From Alphaproteobacteria bacterium SS10 (lineage in GTDB: Bacteria; Pseudomonadota; Alphaproteobacteria; TMED2), in assembly GCA_019192455.1 (NCBI GenBank), contig JAHCML010000004.1:211684-271030 (forward strand): a stretch of 59,347 bases of DNA, read 5' to 3'. The translations under genes were made by a program, and so were the position numbers. Positions 24,400 to 32,949 of this stretch are shown here, piece after piece; position 1 is the first letter of the stretch; each line of letters starts with the position of its first letter. Under the pieces are notes generated by a model. It was not told where the DNA came from, made no database searches, and saw only the letters and a program-made list of their open reading frames with translations.

Positions 24400-26163
24400 A
24401 TGATGTCGTCTTTTGCTGTGCGGTCTATCCGCCGTGCCGGTTTGCCGCTGGCCTTACTGGCGTTGGTTGCGTTTATGGCCTCCACCGGTGCTCGCGATGC
24501 GGGTGCCGTTGAGTATGTAAACCCGGCACCAATGAAGGATCGGGTTCAGGCCTCCGCCCGGGATTGCCGACCAGTTGATACGCTGGCCGTGCCGATGATC
24601 ACCTGGGGCGCTGATGCTATTGCCATTAACGCCAATGGGGCGCCCTCAACCCAAACCGGCACCCTGTTTGATGAGGCTGGCCTCGATGTCCGCCTATATC
24701 GTGAGGATGTGTTTGCCGAGCAGGTGCGCGCCTATCTGAACTGTGACAGCCCATTTCTGCGGGCCACAACCGGCATGGCGGCCCTCGCAACCGATGTGAC
24801 AGAGGCCGACCCACGCACCGCCATGGTGCCAGTTGCCCAGCTATCGTGGTCAGCCGGGGGTGACGCCTTGGTGGTTCGCGGTGACCTGTGCTGCAAGATT
24901 GAGGCGCTACGCGGTGCAACCATCGCGATTCAGCAGGATGGCCCACATATCGATTACATGGCCAAGCTGCTTCAGGATGCGGGCTTGTCCGTTGATGACG
25001 TAACGATCCGATGGACCCGTGACCTAACCGGCCTCACCGGCTCTACCCCTGGTGAAGCCTTCGTCGAAGATCAGAGTGTTGATGCGGCCTTTGTCATCCT
25101 GCCGGACGCCGAGGCGCTGGTAAGTGGTGGCCTCTACGGTCCGGTGGTTAAGAATGCCCGGTTGGCAGCCTCAACCCGCTCAGCGAACCGGATTATCGCT
25201 GACCAGTATTTTGTCCGTGCGGACTTCCTGCGTAGCAACCCTGAGATTGTCTCCCAGTTTGTGAATGCCTTGCTGCGATCAGAGGAGCGGGTGCGTGAGC
25301 TGTTGACCCAGCAGGGCGCTGCAAGCAGTCAGCTAGCCCGCCAATCGGCCACCATGCTGCTCGATGATGTGGCGGCGGCCGAGGATATGGTCCTGCTTTA
25401 CCTTGATGCCGAGACTATTGGCGTGCGTGGTAACCGCGACTTCTATGAGGATCGCAGCAATCCACGCCGGTTTGAGGCAGTAATGGGCCAGGCGCAATCG
25501 GCGCTGGCTGGGCTAGGCCTCATTGATCAGGTTCGCCCGATCTCACTACCGTCTGAGATTGTCTCCGGCTGGTCTGTGGACGCCCTATCGCAAGGGGTTG
25601 TGAGCCCAGATCGGGCGGCGCCCAGCTTTAACCCAGCTGCAGTGAACCAGGTCATCTCTGCCAAACAGGCACAAGGCACCCTGGACGATGCCACCTTGTT
25701 CGAGTTTGAGATCCGGTTTGAACCAAACCAGCGGGAGTTCCCGTCTGACATTTACCGCGATGATTTCAGCCGCGTGGTTGACCTGTCATCCACCTATGCC
25801 GGTGCGGTGATGGTGATCGAGGGGCATAGCGACCCACTCGGCTACCTGAAGGCGCGGCGCTCAAATGTCGGGCAGGTGGCCTTGCAGCGCCAGGCGCGTG
25901 CGGCCCTGAACCTGTCAATTGAGCGCGCCAACTCTGTTCGGGATAGCTTGATCAACTATGCCGGGGGTGAGGGTATTCAGCTCGACCCCGCACAGTTTGA
26001 AACGCTAGGCCTCGGCTTCCGTGAGCCGCGAACCGGTCTGGAGACGGACGGGGTTACGCCACGTGCCCCGGCAAGTAAGGCAGAGTGGCTATCAAACATG
26101 CGTGTTGTGTTCCGCCTGATCGCCGTTGAGGCAGAGGCCGCACAGTTCACCCTATTGGATTGA
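24400..26163 (+). CDS. Solute-binding-like protein fused to an OmpA domain
   Basis: 587 residues from ATG 24400 (GAGAG just upstream); a GTG at 24346 would add 18. A signal peptide is visible (LPLALLALVAFMASTGA). Residues ~40-380 look like an NMT1/phosphonate-type periplasmic binding domain, e.g. CKIEALRGATIAIQQDGPHI and VDAAFVILPDAEALVSGG. The C-terminal ~150 residues are an OmpA-like peptidoglycan-binding domain (VIEGHSDP, then a segment with RANSVRDSLI). The chain would tether a ligand-binding domain to the cell wall. It is first in a seven-gene operon with a VWA protein 11 nt away. Neither the ligand nor an ABC partner is evident. Confidence 0.75.
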   Translation: MMSSFAVRSIRRAGLPLALLALVAFMASTGARDAGAVEYVNPAPMKDRVQASARDCRPVDTLAVPMITWGADAIAINANGAPSTQTGTLFDEAGLDVRLYREDVFAEQVRAYLNCDSPFLRATTGMAALATDVTEADPRTAMVPVAQLSWSAGGDALVVRGDLCCKIEALRGATIAIQQDGPHIDYMAKLLQDAGLSVDDVTIRWTRDLTGLTGSTPGEAFVEDQSVDAAFVILPDAEALVSGGLYGPVVKNARLAASTRSANRIIADQYFVRADFLRSNPEIVSQFVNALLRSEERVRELLTQQGAASSQLARQSATMLLDDVAAAEDMVLLYLDAETIGVRGNRDFYEDRSNPRRFEAVMGQAQSALAGLGLIDQVRPISLPSEIVSGWSVDALSQGVVSPDRAAPSFNPAAVNQVISAKQAQGTLDDATLFEFEIRFEPNQREFPSDIYRDDFSRVVDLSSTYAGAVMVIEGHSDPLGYLKARRSNVGQVALQRQARAALNLSIERANSVRDSLINYAGGEGIQLDPAQFETLGLGFREPRTGLETDGVTPRAPASKAEWLSNMRVVFRLIAVEAEAAQFTLLD

Positions 26164-26174
26164 GGAGGCTAGAG

Positions 26175-27011
26175 ATGGGACGTCGTCGCCGCCGCTCAAC
26201 CCGGGGTGGTTTTGTCGCCCGATTACTAGGCGCCATGACACCGATTTTCATCGGTATCTTTGTGCTGGTGATGCTGGTCGATGGGATCTTCAACGATAAC
26301 CAGCTGTTGAGCGAGGACCCCGATCAACGCTCTGCCGACCAGGCGACCCGCGCTGCATTTGCGTGGGCTGGCGGCGTTGGTGTGGGCGCTGAGCTTGCAT
26401 CCGCGCTCGATAACAATCGGGTACGCCGCAACTACCTGCTCGCGATTGATGCTAGCGGATCCATGGAAGACAACGACAATTGCGCGCCATCTGGGCAGAG
26501 CAAGTTCTCCGTCGTGGCGCCGGCGGTTAGCAGCTTCCTCGATAGTGTTAGCCCCGACGATTATGTCGGCCTGATTGCCTTCCAACGGGATGAGGCAAGC
26601 CTGCTGCGCCCACTCGGTCCACCACGTAAGGATGAGATGCTGCAGGCGATTAGCACCATCACCCCAGGTGGCCGGACACCAATTGGTGCCACGCTCGTGC
26701 TTGCGAAGTCCGTGTTGGAAGCGCGTGCCGCGGCACAGGCTGGCTATGGTGAGTATACGATTGTGCTGGTAACCGATGGGGCCGCAACCGATCAGGAGAT
26801 GATGGACCGGATGTTAAGCGACATCACGCTTGAGACCCCGATCATCATTCAAACCATTGGCTTCTGCCTGCGCCGCTCTCACGCGCTCAATGATCCCAGC
26901 CGGGTGATTTATCGGGCGGCTGATGACGGTCAAGCGTTGAGCCAAGGGCTCGCTGCCGCCGTCGCTGAGGCTAGCGATTTCGATGCGTCCGACTTTGAGC
27001 AGCTGAACTGA
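26175..27011 (+). CDS. Membrane-anchored VWA domain protein
   Basis: 278 residues from ATG 26175, with a strong GAGGAGG 6 nt upstream; the frame opens earlier at a TTG that overlaps the previous stop. An Arg-rich start and one membrane span (~20-38, TPIFIGIFVLVMLVDGIF) precede a von Willebrand A domain with MIDAS DASGSM (Asp92, Ser94, Ser96), the threonine segment GGRTPIGATL and VTDGAATD. VWA domains bind partners through a metal ion. The domain should lie in the periplasm, next to the OmpA-bearing proteins encoded on either side. Its stop overlaps the next start (TGATG). Confidence 0.8.
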   Translation: MGRRRRRSTRGGFVARLLGAMTPIFIGIFVLVMLVDGIFNDNQLLSEDPDQRSADQATRAAFAWAGGVGVGAELASALDNNRVRRNYLLAIDASGSMEDNDNCAPSGQSKFSVVAPAVSSFLDSVSPDDYVGLIAFQRDEASLLRPLGPPRKDEMLQAISTITPGGRTPIGATLVLAKSVLEARAAAQAGYGEYTIVLVTDGAATDQEMMDRMLSDITLETPIIIQTIGFCLRRSHALNDPSRVIYRAADDGQALSQGLAAAVAEASDFDASDFEQLN

Positions 27012-27493
27012 TGACCAACGCACTCACTAATCCCAAGGCTGGACCTTGGTCCCGACGTCGCTTACTGCGCCTGATGCTTGGTTTGGGCATCGTCGGTGGC
27101 GCCACCGGCTATGTCGGTTTAAGCGGTGTCCAGTATCAGAAGCGTCGAGTGCGTCGCTGGATCGTTGCCTTTGACGGCAATGTGCCGAATGAGGATGGCG
27201 CCGCCATGCTGCAAACGGCACTAGACGACGCCAAGCTGCGCCTTGATCAGCCAATCCGGGTTGTTGGCCATACTGGCACCGTTGGCGCCGCTGCCGCCAA
27301 GCGCGCGCAGTCTGAGACGCGGGCCGAGGCGGTGCGCGATGCGCTGGTTGATGGCGGCATTGACCATAACCGTATTGCTGTCACGGCCCTGTCCGATCAG
27401 GCGCCACTTGAGCAACAGCCAGGTGAGAGCCGCCGTGCCTATGAACGGCGGTTGCAGCGGGTTGAAATCCTGGTCGGCAGCGTTGGTGGCTAA
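27011..27493 (+). CDS. OmpA-like domain protein with N-terminal membrane anchor
   Basis: 160 residues. A short cytoplasmic Arg-rich stretch is followed by a membrane span (~17-38, LLRLMLGLGIVGGATGYVGL) and a degenerate OmpA-like domain: WIVAFDGNVPNEDGAAML, then RVVGHTGTVG and RAEAVRDALVDGGI. The usual GHTD motif reads GHTG. It is probably an inner-membrane protein reaching toward peptidoglycan and a partner of the SBP-OmpA fusion and VWA protein. Start and stop overlap with the VWA gene indicates translational coupling. Function unknown. Confidence 0.65.
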   Translation: MTNALTNPKAGPWSRRRLLRLMLGLGIVGGATGYVGLSGVQYQKRRVRRWIVAFDGNVPNEDGAAMLQTALDDAKLRLDQPIRVVGHTGTVGAAAAKRAQSETRAEAVRDALVDGGIDHNRIAVTALSDQAPLEQQPGESRRAYERRLQRVEILVGSVGG

Positions 27494-27505
27494 GGGACCA
27501 GATCA

Positions 27506-28162
27506 ATGAGTCGTCAAGAAACCCATATGGCGGGCATTGAAAAGCTGCCCTGGTGGGGCTGGAATCCGGGTCTTGATAATGGTGATCGTGTCCTGGGCGA
27601 GGTGCTGGGCAGCATGCCGCAAGTGGATGCGAGTTCGATCCCGTGGCAGATCAAATGGCTTGAGAACCCCACCTCTTGGATTGCCCTGCCTGGTGCGATC
27701 ACTTTGCAGCGGCATGACGCCATTCATGTGCTTTTGGGCCGTGGATTGCGATCCCAGGATGAGGCATTTGTCATTGGCTTCACCATGGGGGCAACCAAGG
27801 TGCTGAAGGGCTGGCAGGAGGCATTGTTTGCCTTTGCGACCAAGCACTTCTACCCCAAACCTTACAACTTCACTGATGATGATCTCTTCGCTCTTCGCCT
27901 TGGTTTTGGCGCTGGGCAGGATAGTAAGGCAACGCGGCTTGAACGGTTTCCGTTTGAAGATCACTTCGACAAAACGGTTGATGAGGTAAGGGCGATTGTG
28001 GGTATCAGCCTGCCGGATTTACACGCCTATTATCGGAAAGAGCGGCTGCTCAACCCACACACCAAAGAAACCGCGCGGCTGGATTTAGATGTTGGTGGGG
28101 TCGACCCATCTGATATTGCTAAACCCGACGGTGAAGAGTCCGATTGGAAGCGCGAGAAATAG
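27506..28162 (+). CDS. Coq4-like protein with HDxxH-x11-E motif
   Basis: 218 residues; AAGGGA precedes ATG 27506. Residues 70-86 read HDAIHVLLGRGLRSQDE, an exact HDxxH-x11-E, the zinc-site motif of Coq4. The following helix (AFVIGFTMGATKVL) is also Coq4-like, while the rest is distant from Coq4 of ubiquinone synthesis. Coq4 acts on the ring during coenzyme Q synthesis in mitochondria; whether this protein touches quinones is unknown. No membrane span or signal peptide. It lies between OmpA-like and XpaC-like genes, an odd setting for a quinone enzyme. A similar motif occurs in the protein at 36292-36993. Confidence 0.6.
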   Translation: MSRQETHMAGIEKLPWWGWNPGLDNGDRVLGEVLGSMPQVDASSIPWQIKWLENPTSWIALPGAITLQRHDAIHVLLGRGLRSQDEAFVIGFTMGATKVLKGWQEALFAFATKHFYPKPYNFTDDDLFALRLGFGAGQDSKATRLERFPFEDHFDKTVDEVRAIVGISLPDLHAYYRKERLLNPHTKETARLDLDVGGVDPSDIAKPDGEESDWKREK

Positions 28163-28166
28163 GGCC

Positions 28167-28910
28167 ATGGTGGCGCCCCACAAAGCCAATGTGATGGAAG
28201 CGTTGGGGATCAGCGAGATTGCTGACCGCCAGGCCCTGACCACTGCCATTAAGGCGGTCGACGATCACATGAAGCAACTGACCCCAGTTCCCTGGCGGGA
28301 GTGGGGCCGTCAGCTTTTTGCTGGTGCAGCCGCCGCTGCCTTGGTCGTCCTGGCCGATTTGTATGCGGGTATGGGTTGGATGGAGGCTGGCCTATGCGGT
28401 GTGATCGCCTGGATCGGACTATCCGTCATGGTAGAACCAGATGCCCCGAGCCTTCGTGATCAGAACACATGGCTATCGGTGGCCGATCTGTATGATGGTT
28501 TAACCCGGCTGGCAAAGTCGATTGATGCGCTCCGAAATCTGAAGATGGTGTCGGTTCCGACGGCGCGACATCCTGTCGATCAGATGTGCGATATCCTCTT
28601 GTCCATTGCTGAGGATTACCGTGTTGATCCTGGGGATGTTGTGCGCTCCCGTACCTTCTTGCATCACCATGTGCCCATGGCAGTAGAGGTTGCCCAAACC
28701 GTTGACCGTTTAAGCGCGCGCGGTGGTTTGTCCGAGGAGCAGGATATCGCCCTACAGGATGCCATTCAGCAGTTACATACGATCCGCGATGCTTTTGAAC
28801 GGCAATTGCAGGCTTTGGCCCGTAACGACACGGATGATCTAAAGATCACCGGTGATGTGCTAGATAGCCTCCTCATCAAAACATCAGAAGCTGGTGCGAC
28901 CGCCCGGTAG
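28167..28910 (+). CDS. XpaC-like membrane protein
   Basis: 247 residues from ATG 28167, four nt after the previous stop. Two adjacent membrane spans (~50-67 LFAGAAAAALVVLADLYA and ~70-88) are followed by a long helical cytoplasmic domain (ALRNLKMVSVPTARHPVDQM, DVVRSRTFLHHHVPMAVEVA). This matches the XpaC family, annotated as 5-bromo-4-chloroindolyl phosphate hydrolysis protein after an old phenotype. XpaC is often encoded with the toxic-anion-resistance protein TelA, which is absent here. The true activity of XpaC is not established. Operon context suggests an envelope stress role. Confidence 0.65.
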   Translation: MVAPHKANVMEALGISEIADRQALTTAIKAVDDHMKQLTPVPWREWGRQLFAGAAAAALVVLADLYAGMGWMEAGLCGVIAWIGLSVMVEPDAPSLRDQNTWLSVADLYDGLTRLAKSIDALRNLKMVSVPTARHPVDQMCDILLSIAEDYRVDPGDVVRSRTFLHHHVPMAVEVAQTVDRLSARGGLSEEQDIALQDAIQQLHTIRDAFERQLQALARNDTDDLKITGDVLDSLLIKTSEAGATAR

Positions 28911-28924
28911 TTGAAAGAGTTTCC

Positions 28925-29758
28925 ATGATCATCAAAAAGGCCCCATCGGAAGATCTTTTTGGCCGCTTCCGAGAGGTTATCTCTGACCCGATCAATGTGC
29001 TGATCGAGCGGGTGCCCCAGGCCGGGCAGGTCGAGAACGGCATTGTCACCCTGCATAACGGCAACCAGGTGCCACTGATTGGCGCCGGGGCTTACTACGG
29101 TCCCTATTCTGGCCTGCTTGTTATCAATCGCGGGGTCACAGAGCCTCTAGAAGAATACATCTTCCAAGAGGTTTTGAAGCAGCTGCCGGAAGCGCCGCGC
29201 ATGATGGAACTGGGTGCCTATTGGGCGCATTACTCCATGTGGTTGAAGCGCGCGCGGCCTGATGGCCACTGCATCATGCTGGAGCCTGAAGAGGCTTACT
29301 TGGAGGCTGGCAAAGCTAACTTTGCCCGAAATGGGTTCAGTGGTGATTTCGTTCAGGGCTTCATCGGTCCCGATGGTTTCTCAATTGACGACTACATGGC
29401 GGAGAAGGGCCTTGATCGCCTTGATATCCTGCATGTCGATATCCAGGGGCTTGAGCCATACATCTTCACCTCAGCGGCAAAGCTGATTGAGGGCCATAAG
29501 ATTGATTACCTCTTCGTTGCGACCCATGGCGATGACACCCACACCAATGTGCTGAAGGCATTGGAGGTGGCGGGTTATCGGATTGAAGCGGAAAGCGATT
29601 TTGAGCTTCACACCACGTCGACCGATGGGTTGGTATTTGCAACCGCACCCCATATTGACCCGCTGCTTGACGGTTTTCAGTTTAAGGGACGGCAAGAGCT
29701 GGCCGTTGCCATGCCGGACGAATTGGTAGCCATGCTGAACAGCAACGTCAGCCGGTGA
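28925..29758 (+). CDS. FkbM-type SAM-dependent methyltransferase
   Basis: 277 residues. The Rossmann-fold core is visible: motif I as MMELGAYWAHYSMWL (~98-112), motif II as CIMLEPEEAYLEAGKANF, and ILHVDIQGLEPYIF near residue 165, typical of FkbM O-methyltransferases that modify glycans or small molecules. The motif I glycine pattern is atypical (ELGAYWAHYS in place of ExGxGxG), as in many FkbM members. It follows the XpaC-like gene by 14 nt, and its stop overlaps the MATE start (GTGA). The substrate is unknown; a cell-surface glycan or lipid is a reasonable guess. Confidence 0.7.
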   Translation: MIIKKAPSEDLFGRFREVISDPINVLIERVPQAGQVENGIVTLHNGNQVPLIGAGAYYGPYSGLLVINRGVTEPLEEYIFQEVLKQLPEAPRMMELGAYWAHYSMWLKRARPDGHCIMLEPEEAYLEAGKANFARNGFSGDFVQGFIGPDGFSIDDYMAEKGLDRLDILHVDIQGLEPYIFTSAAKLIEGHKIDYLFVATHGDDTHTNVLKALEVAGYRIEAESDFELHTTSTDGLVFATAPHIDPLLDGFQFKGRQELAVAMPDELVAMLNSNVSR

Positions 29759-31116
29759 CCCTTAAAGCCCATATACGCGATACGGTTCGGCTCTCCCTGC
29801 CCGTGATGATTTCACGCGCTGGGATACTGACCATGATCCTGATCGACACACTGATGGTTGGGCGATTCAGTGCGACTGAACTCGCCTATCAGGCCATTGG
29901 CTGGGCGCCGGTCGTCGTCCTTACCACCGCCGGTGTTGGTCTGATGATTGGCACCATGGTGGTGACGGCTAACGCTCTGGGGCGTGGACAGCTTGAGGGC
30001 TGCGGCATCGCCTGGCGACGCGGCATGGTGATGGCCGGTGTTATCGGTTTGCTCGCGGCGGTTATCTGCCAGTTTGGTCCAAGCTTCCTGAGTGCAACGG
30101 GTCAATCAGCTGAACTCTCAAACGAGGGTGGGCGGGTGGTTGCTGTCCTCGGGCTTAGCCTGCCGGCCACCTATTTCTTTGTTGTCACCACCTTTTCCCT
30201 CGAGGGGTTAAAGCGGCCGGTGCCCGCGATGTGGGTCATGTTGCTCGCCAACCTGGTCAATATCGGCAGCAACTGGGTGCTGATCTACGGCCAGTTTGGC
30301 CTGCCCTCCATGGGGGCGGAAGGGGCGGCCTGGTCCACGGTGATTGTGCGGTGGATCCAGGTGTTTGTGCTGGTTGGCATCTTGCTAACCATGCGGGATG
30401 CCGCGGCGCTCGGTTTCCGTGGTGCTGGATGGGGCATTGGCAAATGGGCCGATTGGCAGCGTCAGCGCTCTATCGGCTACGCGAGTTCACTCAGTATTCT
30501 GGCTGAGAGCGTTTCATTTGCGACGCTGGCGATCATGGCGGGGTGGTTGGGCAATGCCCCGTTGGCGGCCTACAACATCGCCCATAATGTGCTGGCGACC
30601 ATGTTTATGGTGGCGCTCGGCATCGGTTCAGCCACCGCGGTCCGGGTTGGATTTGCCCATGGCCAGGCAGACCACCGTAACCTCGCCATGGCCGGTTGGA
30701 CTGGTCTGGGCCTGAACACCGTTTTGATGGCGGCGTTTGGCGTTGTGCTTTGGGTTTTTGCGCCGATGGTGGCCGGTGGTTTTACGACGGATGTTGATGT
30801 GTTGGCCCTGGCAACCGCGGCGATGGCCATTGTGCCTTGGTTGCTGATCGTTGATGGCGGTCAGGTTGTTATGGCCAATGCCGCCCGGGGGCGCAGTGAT
30901 GTGTGGATCCCAACCGTAATCCAATTTGTGGCCTATTGCGTGATCATGGTGCCCATGGGGTACCTGCTCGGTGTGCGCTGGGATTGCGGTATTGATGGCC
31001 TGTTCTATGCCGTGCTGCTGGGCAGTGGCGCTGCCGTCCTGTTGCAATGCGTTCGATTTGCATGGCTAGGTCGGTTGGACCGGCGCGGTGGTTTGGTGGC
31101 GGCACAGGGTTTCTGA
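29755..31116 (+). CDS. MATE family efflux transporter
   Basis: 453 residues with about twelve hydrophobic helices arranged as two similar halves. The N-terminus (RLSLPVMISRAGILTMILID followed by TLMVGRF) and the second-half start (GYASSLSILAESVSFATLAI) are typical of MATE Na+/H+-drug antiporters. Translation starts with GTG 29755, overlapping the methyltransferase stop. It closes the seven-gene operon and ends 8 nt before the stop of the convergent adenylate cyclase gene. The substrate is not predictable; export of a compound modified by the preceding methyltransferase is possible but unproven. Confidence 0.88.
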   Translation: MTLKAHIRDTVRLSLPVMISRAGILTMILIDTLMVGRFSATELAYQAIGWAPVVVLTTAGVGLMIGTMVVTANALGRGQLEGCGIAWRRGMVMAGVIGLLAAVICQFGPSFLSATGQSAELSNEGGRVVAVLGLSLPATYFFVVTTFSLEGLKRPVPAMWVMLLANLVNIGSNWVLIYGQFGLPSMGAEGAAWSTVIVRWIQVFVLVGILLTMRDAAALGFRGAGWGIGKWADWQRQRSIGYASSLSILAESVSFATLAIMAGWLGNAPLAAYNIAHNVLATMFMVALGIGSATAVRVGFAHGQADHRNLAMAGWTGLGLNTVLMAAFGVVLWVFAPMVAGGFTTDVDVLALATAAMAIVPWLLIVDGGQVVMANAARGRSDVWIPTVIQFVAYCVIMVPMGYLLGVRWDCGIDGLFYAVLLGSGAAVLLQCVRFAWLGRLDRRGGLVAAQGF

Positions 31117-31124
31117 GCCAAGGC

Positions 31125-32936
31125 TTAAGATGATAGCGCTGCTGGATCGTCTAGCCGCACAACCTTCAAGCTCTGCTGCTTGCCCCGGATGTCAACCTCA
31201 ACGGGGTCAAAGCCCATCACGCCCCAGCCCGCTTTCTCCATCAGCTCAACCGAGGCAACAACAGGCGTGTTCCATTCCTTGGCGAGGCTCTCAAGTCTCG
31301 CTGCCGCATTGACCACATCACCAATGGCCGTTGGCCGCCGTGCTTGCCCTGCACCCAAATCGCCAAGTACGGCAGTGCCAACATGAACACCGATGGCCAT
31401 GCGCAGCGGCTCCTCAAGCCCCAGACGCTCATCCTGATTCAGCATATCCAAGGCCTCGAGCATGTCTGTTAGGGCGTTTAGCGCATTCTTGCAGCAATCC
31501 GAGGCGTCAACGGTCTCAGCATCTGACCGGTCCATAATATCCTCGGCACCGAATAGGGCCATGATGCCGTCGCCCATGAATTTGTCGACGCGACCACCAT
31601 GCTTGCGGATCGCGGATTGCTGCCAGGTGAAATACTCGTTCAGCAGGAAAATCGTGTCATAGGGCAGGCGGTCTTCGCTGAGGCTAGTGAAGCCGCGGAG
31701 GTCTGCGAACAAAACCACAATCTCACGCTCAACGCCGAGGGAGCGGCTATCGAACTTTTTGATCTTCTTCATGGCGTCTTTGGCCGCCACGAGTTGCACA
31801 ATTGAGAGCTGGCCAACAGGGCGCAGCTGACAAGCAAGCCGAACGCCTTTGGGCGCCCCAATCTTCTCTAGTAGTTTGGCCTCTGCTGGTTTGGGGTCCG
31901 GCTGTGGGTCGGATTGCGGGCCGATATGAACGCGGCAAGTGGAGCATCGCCCACGACCGCCACAAACCGAGGTGTGCGGAATACCATTGGACCTGCTGAC
32001 CTCAAGCAGAGACGCACCGCGCAAGGCTGATACGGTTCGTCCCTCGGGGTATCGAACCTTTACCCGTGGCCCTAAATGCCGAACCCAAATGGCGATCAAT
32101 GGTGTGATGAAGGCCAGCGCGGCAAAGCCGACATACATCCAAATCCAGATGACGGATTTGTCCTTAATCCGACCATAGGTCCAGGGCTTGCTAACGCTTG
32201 TAGCGCTAACGTTGGTGACCGCTACTGTCGTAAAGGATGCGGGTATTAAGAGCGGCGATGGTTGAACAACCTCTGCCCGCTCAGCGCGTCGCAGCTTGCG
32301 TTCGGCCTCAATCGTTTTGCCAGCCATCACATATCCGGCAATGGCAAGGGTCGGCACCAGAATGGCAACCGCGTGCCAAACCATCACGGTACGCTGATAC
32401 CAGGGGTATAGGTTCAACCAGAAATGCATACCGATACAGGCATGGCCCCATACCACGAGGGCAAGCAGCACCGGCAGCCATGGCTCCCTTGGCCAGTAGC
32501 CTGGAATGGTTTTCCGATAGGTGTCGTTGAAGTCGATTAGCCAATTGCTGATGCGGGTGTCGGCCAAATGCTCAATCAGCAGGATGGGGATGGCCACCCC
32601 CAGCAGTAGCTGGATCAGCTCGCGCTTTGGCAGTCTGATGCTGTGGCGGCTAGCCGTCTTACCAAGTGCCAAAAACACATGGGTTATGAGCGCGCCGTAA
32701 AGCACAACCGTGCCGACGGGATGCCGCGTTACAACCTTCCGCCATTCCTGAACCCGCTCCATCAGATCAATGTCGAGGATGCCTAGGCTGTGGTTCAGAA
32801 GATGGGTGAGAACATAGACAAACAGGATAATGCCGCTAACCAAGCGGCCACGCCGCGCAATGGCGTCGAGGTCCCATTTTTTCGCACTCGATGGCTTCGG
32901 GCTTTCTGATGTGCCCGTTGTTCCCCCAATACTCAT
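31125..32936 (-). CDS. cyaC: Membrane class III adenylate cyclase with [2Fe-2S] ferredoxin domain
   Basis: 603 residues in three parts. Residues ~30-285 hold six predicted membrane helices with many histidines (His45, His49, His86, His123, His165, His171, His188), as in cytochrome b-like heme domains. Residues ~292-385 are a ferredoxin domain with Cys325, Cys331, Cys334 and Cys369. Residues ~405-595 are a class III cyclase: metal aspartates Asp412 and Asp456, adenine-selecting Lys452 and Asp540, transition-state Asn543 and Arg547. All catalytic residues are intact, so cAMP is the likely product. A heme-bearing, quinone-responsive relative (CyaC) is known from Sinorhizobium. The YHS gene lies 13 nt upstream in the same operon. 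Confidence 0.85.
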   Translation of the reverse strand: MSIGGTTGTSESPKPSSAKKWDLDAIARRGRLVSGIILFVYVLTHLLNHSLGILDIDLMERVQEWRKVVTRHPVGTVVLYGALITHVFLALGKTASRHSIRLPKRELIQLLLGVAIPILLIEHLADTRISNWLIDFNDTYRKTIPGYWPREPWLPVLLALVVWGHACIGMHFWLNLYPWYQRTVMVWHAVAILVPTLAIAGYVMAGKTIEAERKLRRAERAEVVQPSPLLIPASFTTVAVTNVSATSVSKPWTYGRIKDKSVIWIWMYVGFAALAFITPLIAIWVRHLGPRVKVRYPEGRTVSALRGASLLEVSRSNGIPHTSVCGGRGRCSTCRVHIGPQSDPQPDPKPAEAKLLEKIGAPKGVRLACQLRPVGQLSIVQLVAAKDAMKKIKKFDSRSLGVEREIVVLFADLRGFTSLSEDRLPYDTIFLLNEYFTWQQSAIRKHGGRVDKFMGDGIMALFGAEDIMDRSDAETVDASDCCKNALNALTDMLEALDMLNQDERLGLEEPLRMAIGVHVGTAVLGDLGAGQARRPTAIGDVVNAAARLESLAKEWNTPVVASVELMEKAGWGVMGFDPVEVDIRGKQQSLKVVRLDDPAALSS

Positions 32937-32949
32937 AAAACCCCCAGGC

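Noticed and set aside
24400-31116. Reading the operon as a classical tellurite-resistance (ter/telA) locus
   Set aside because: No TelA, TerC, TerD or TerB protein is present; only VWA and XpaC-like parts overlap with such loci.
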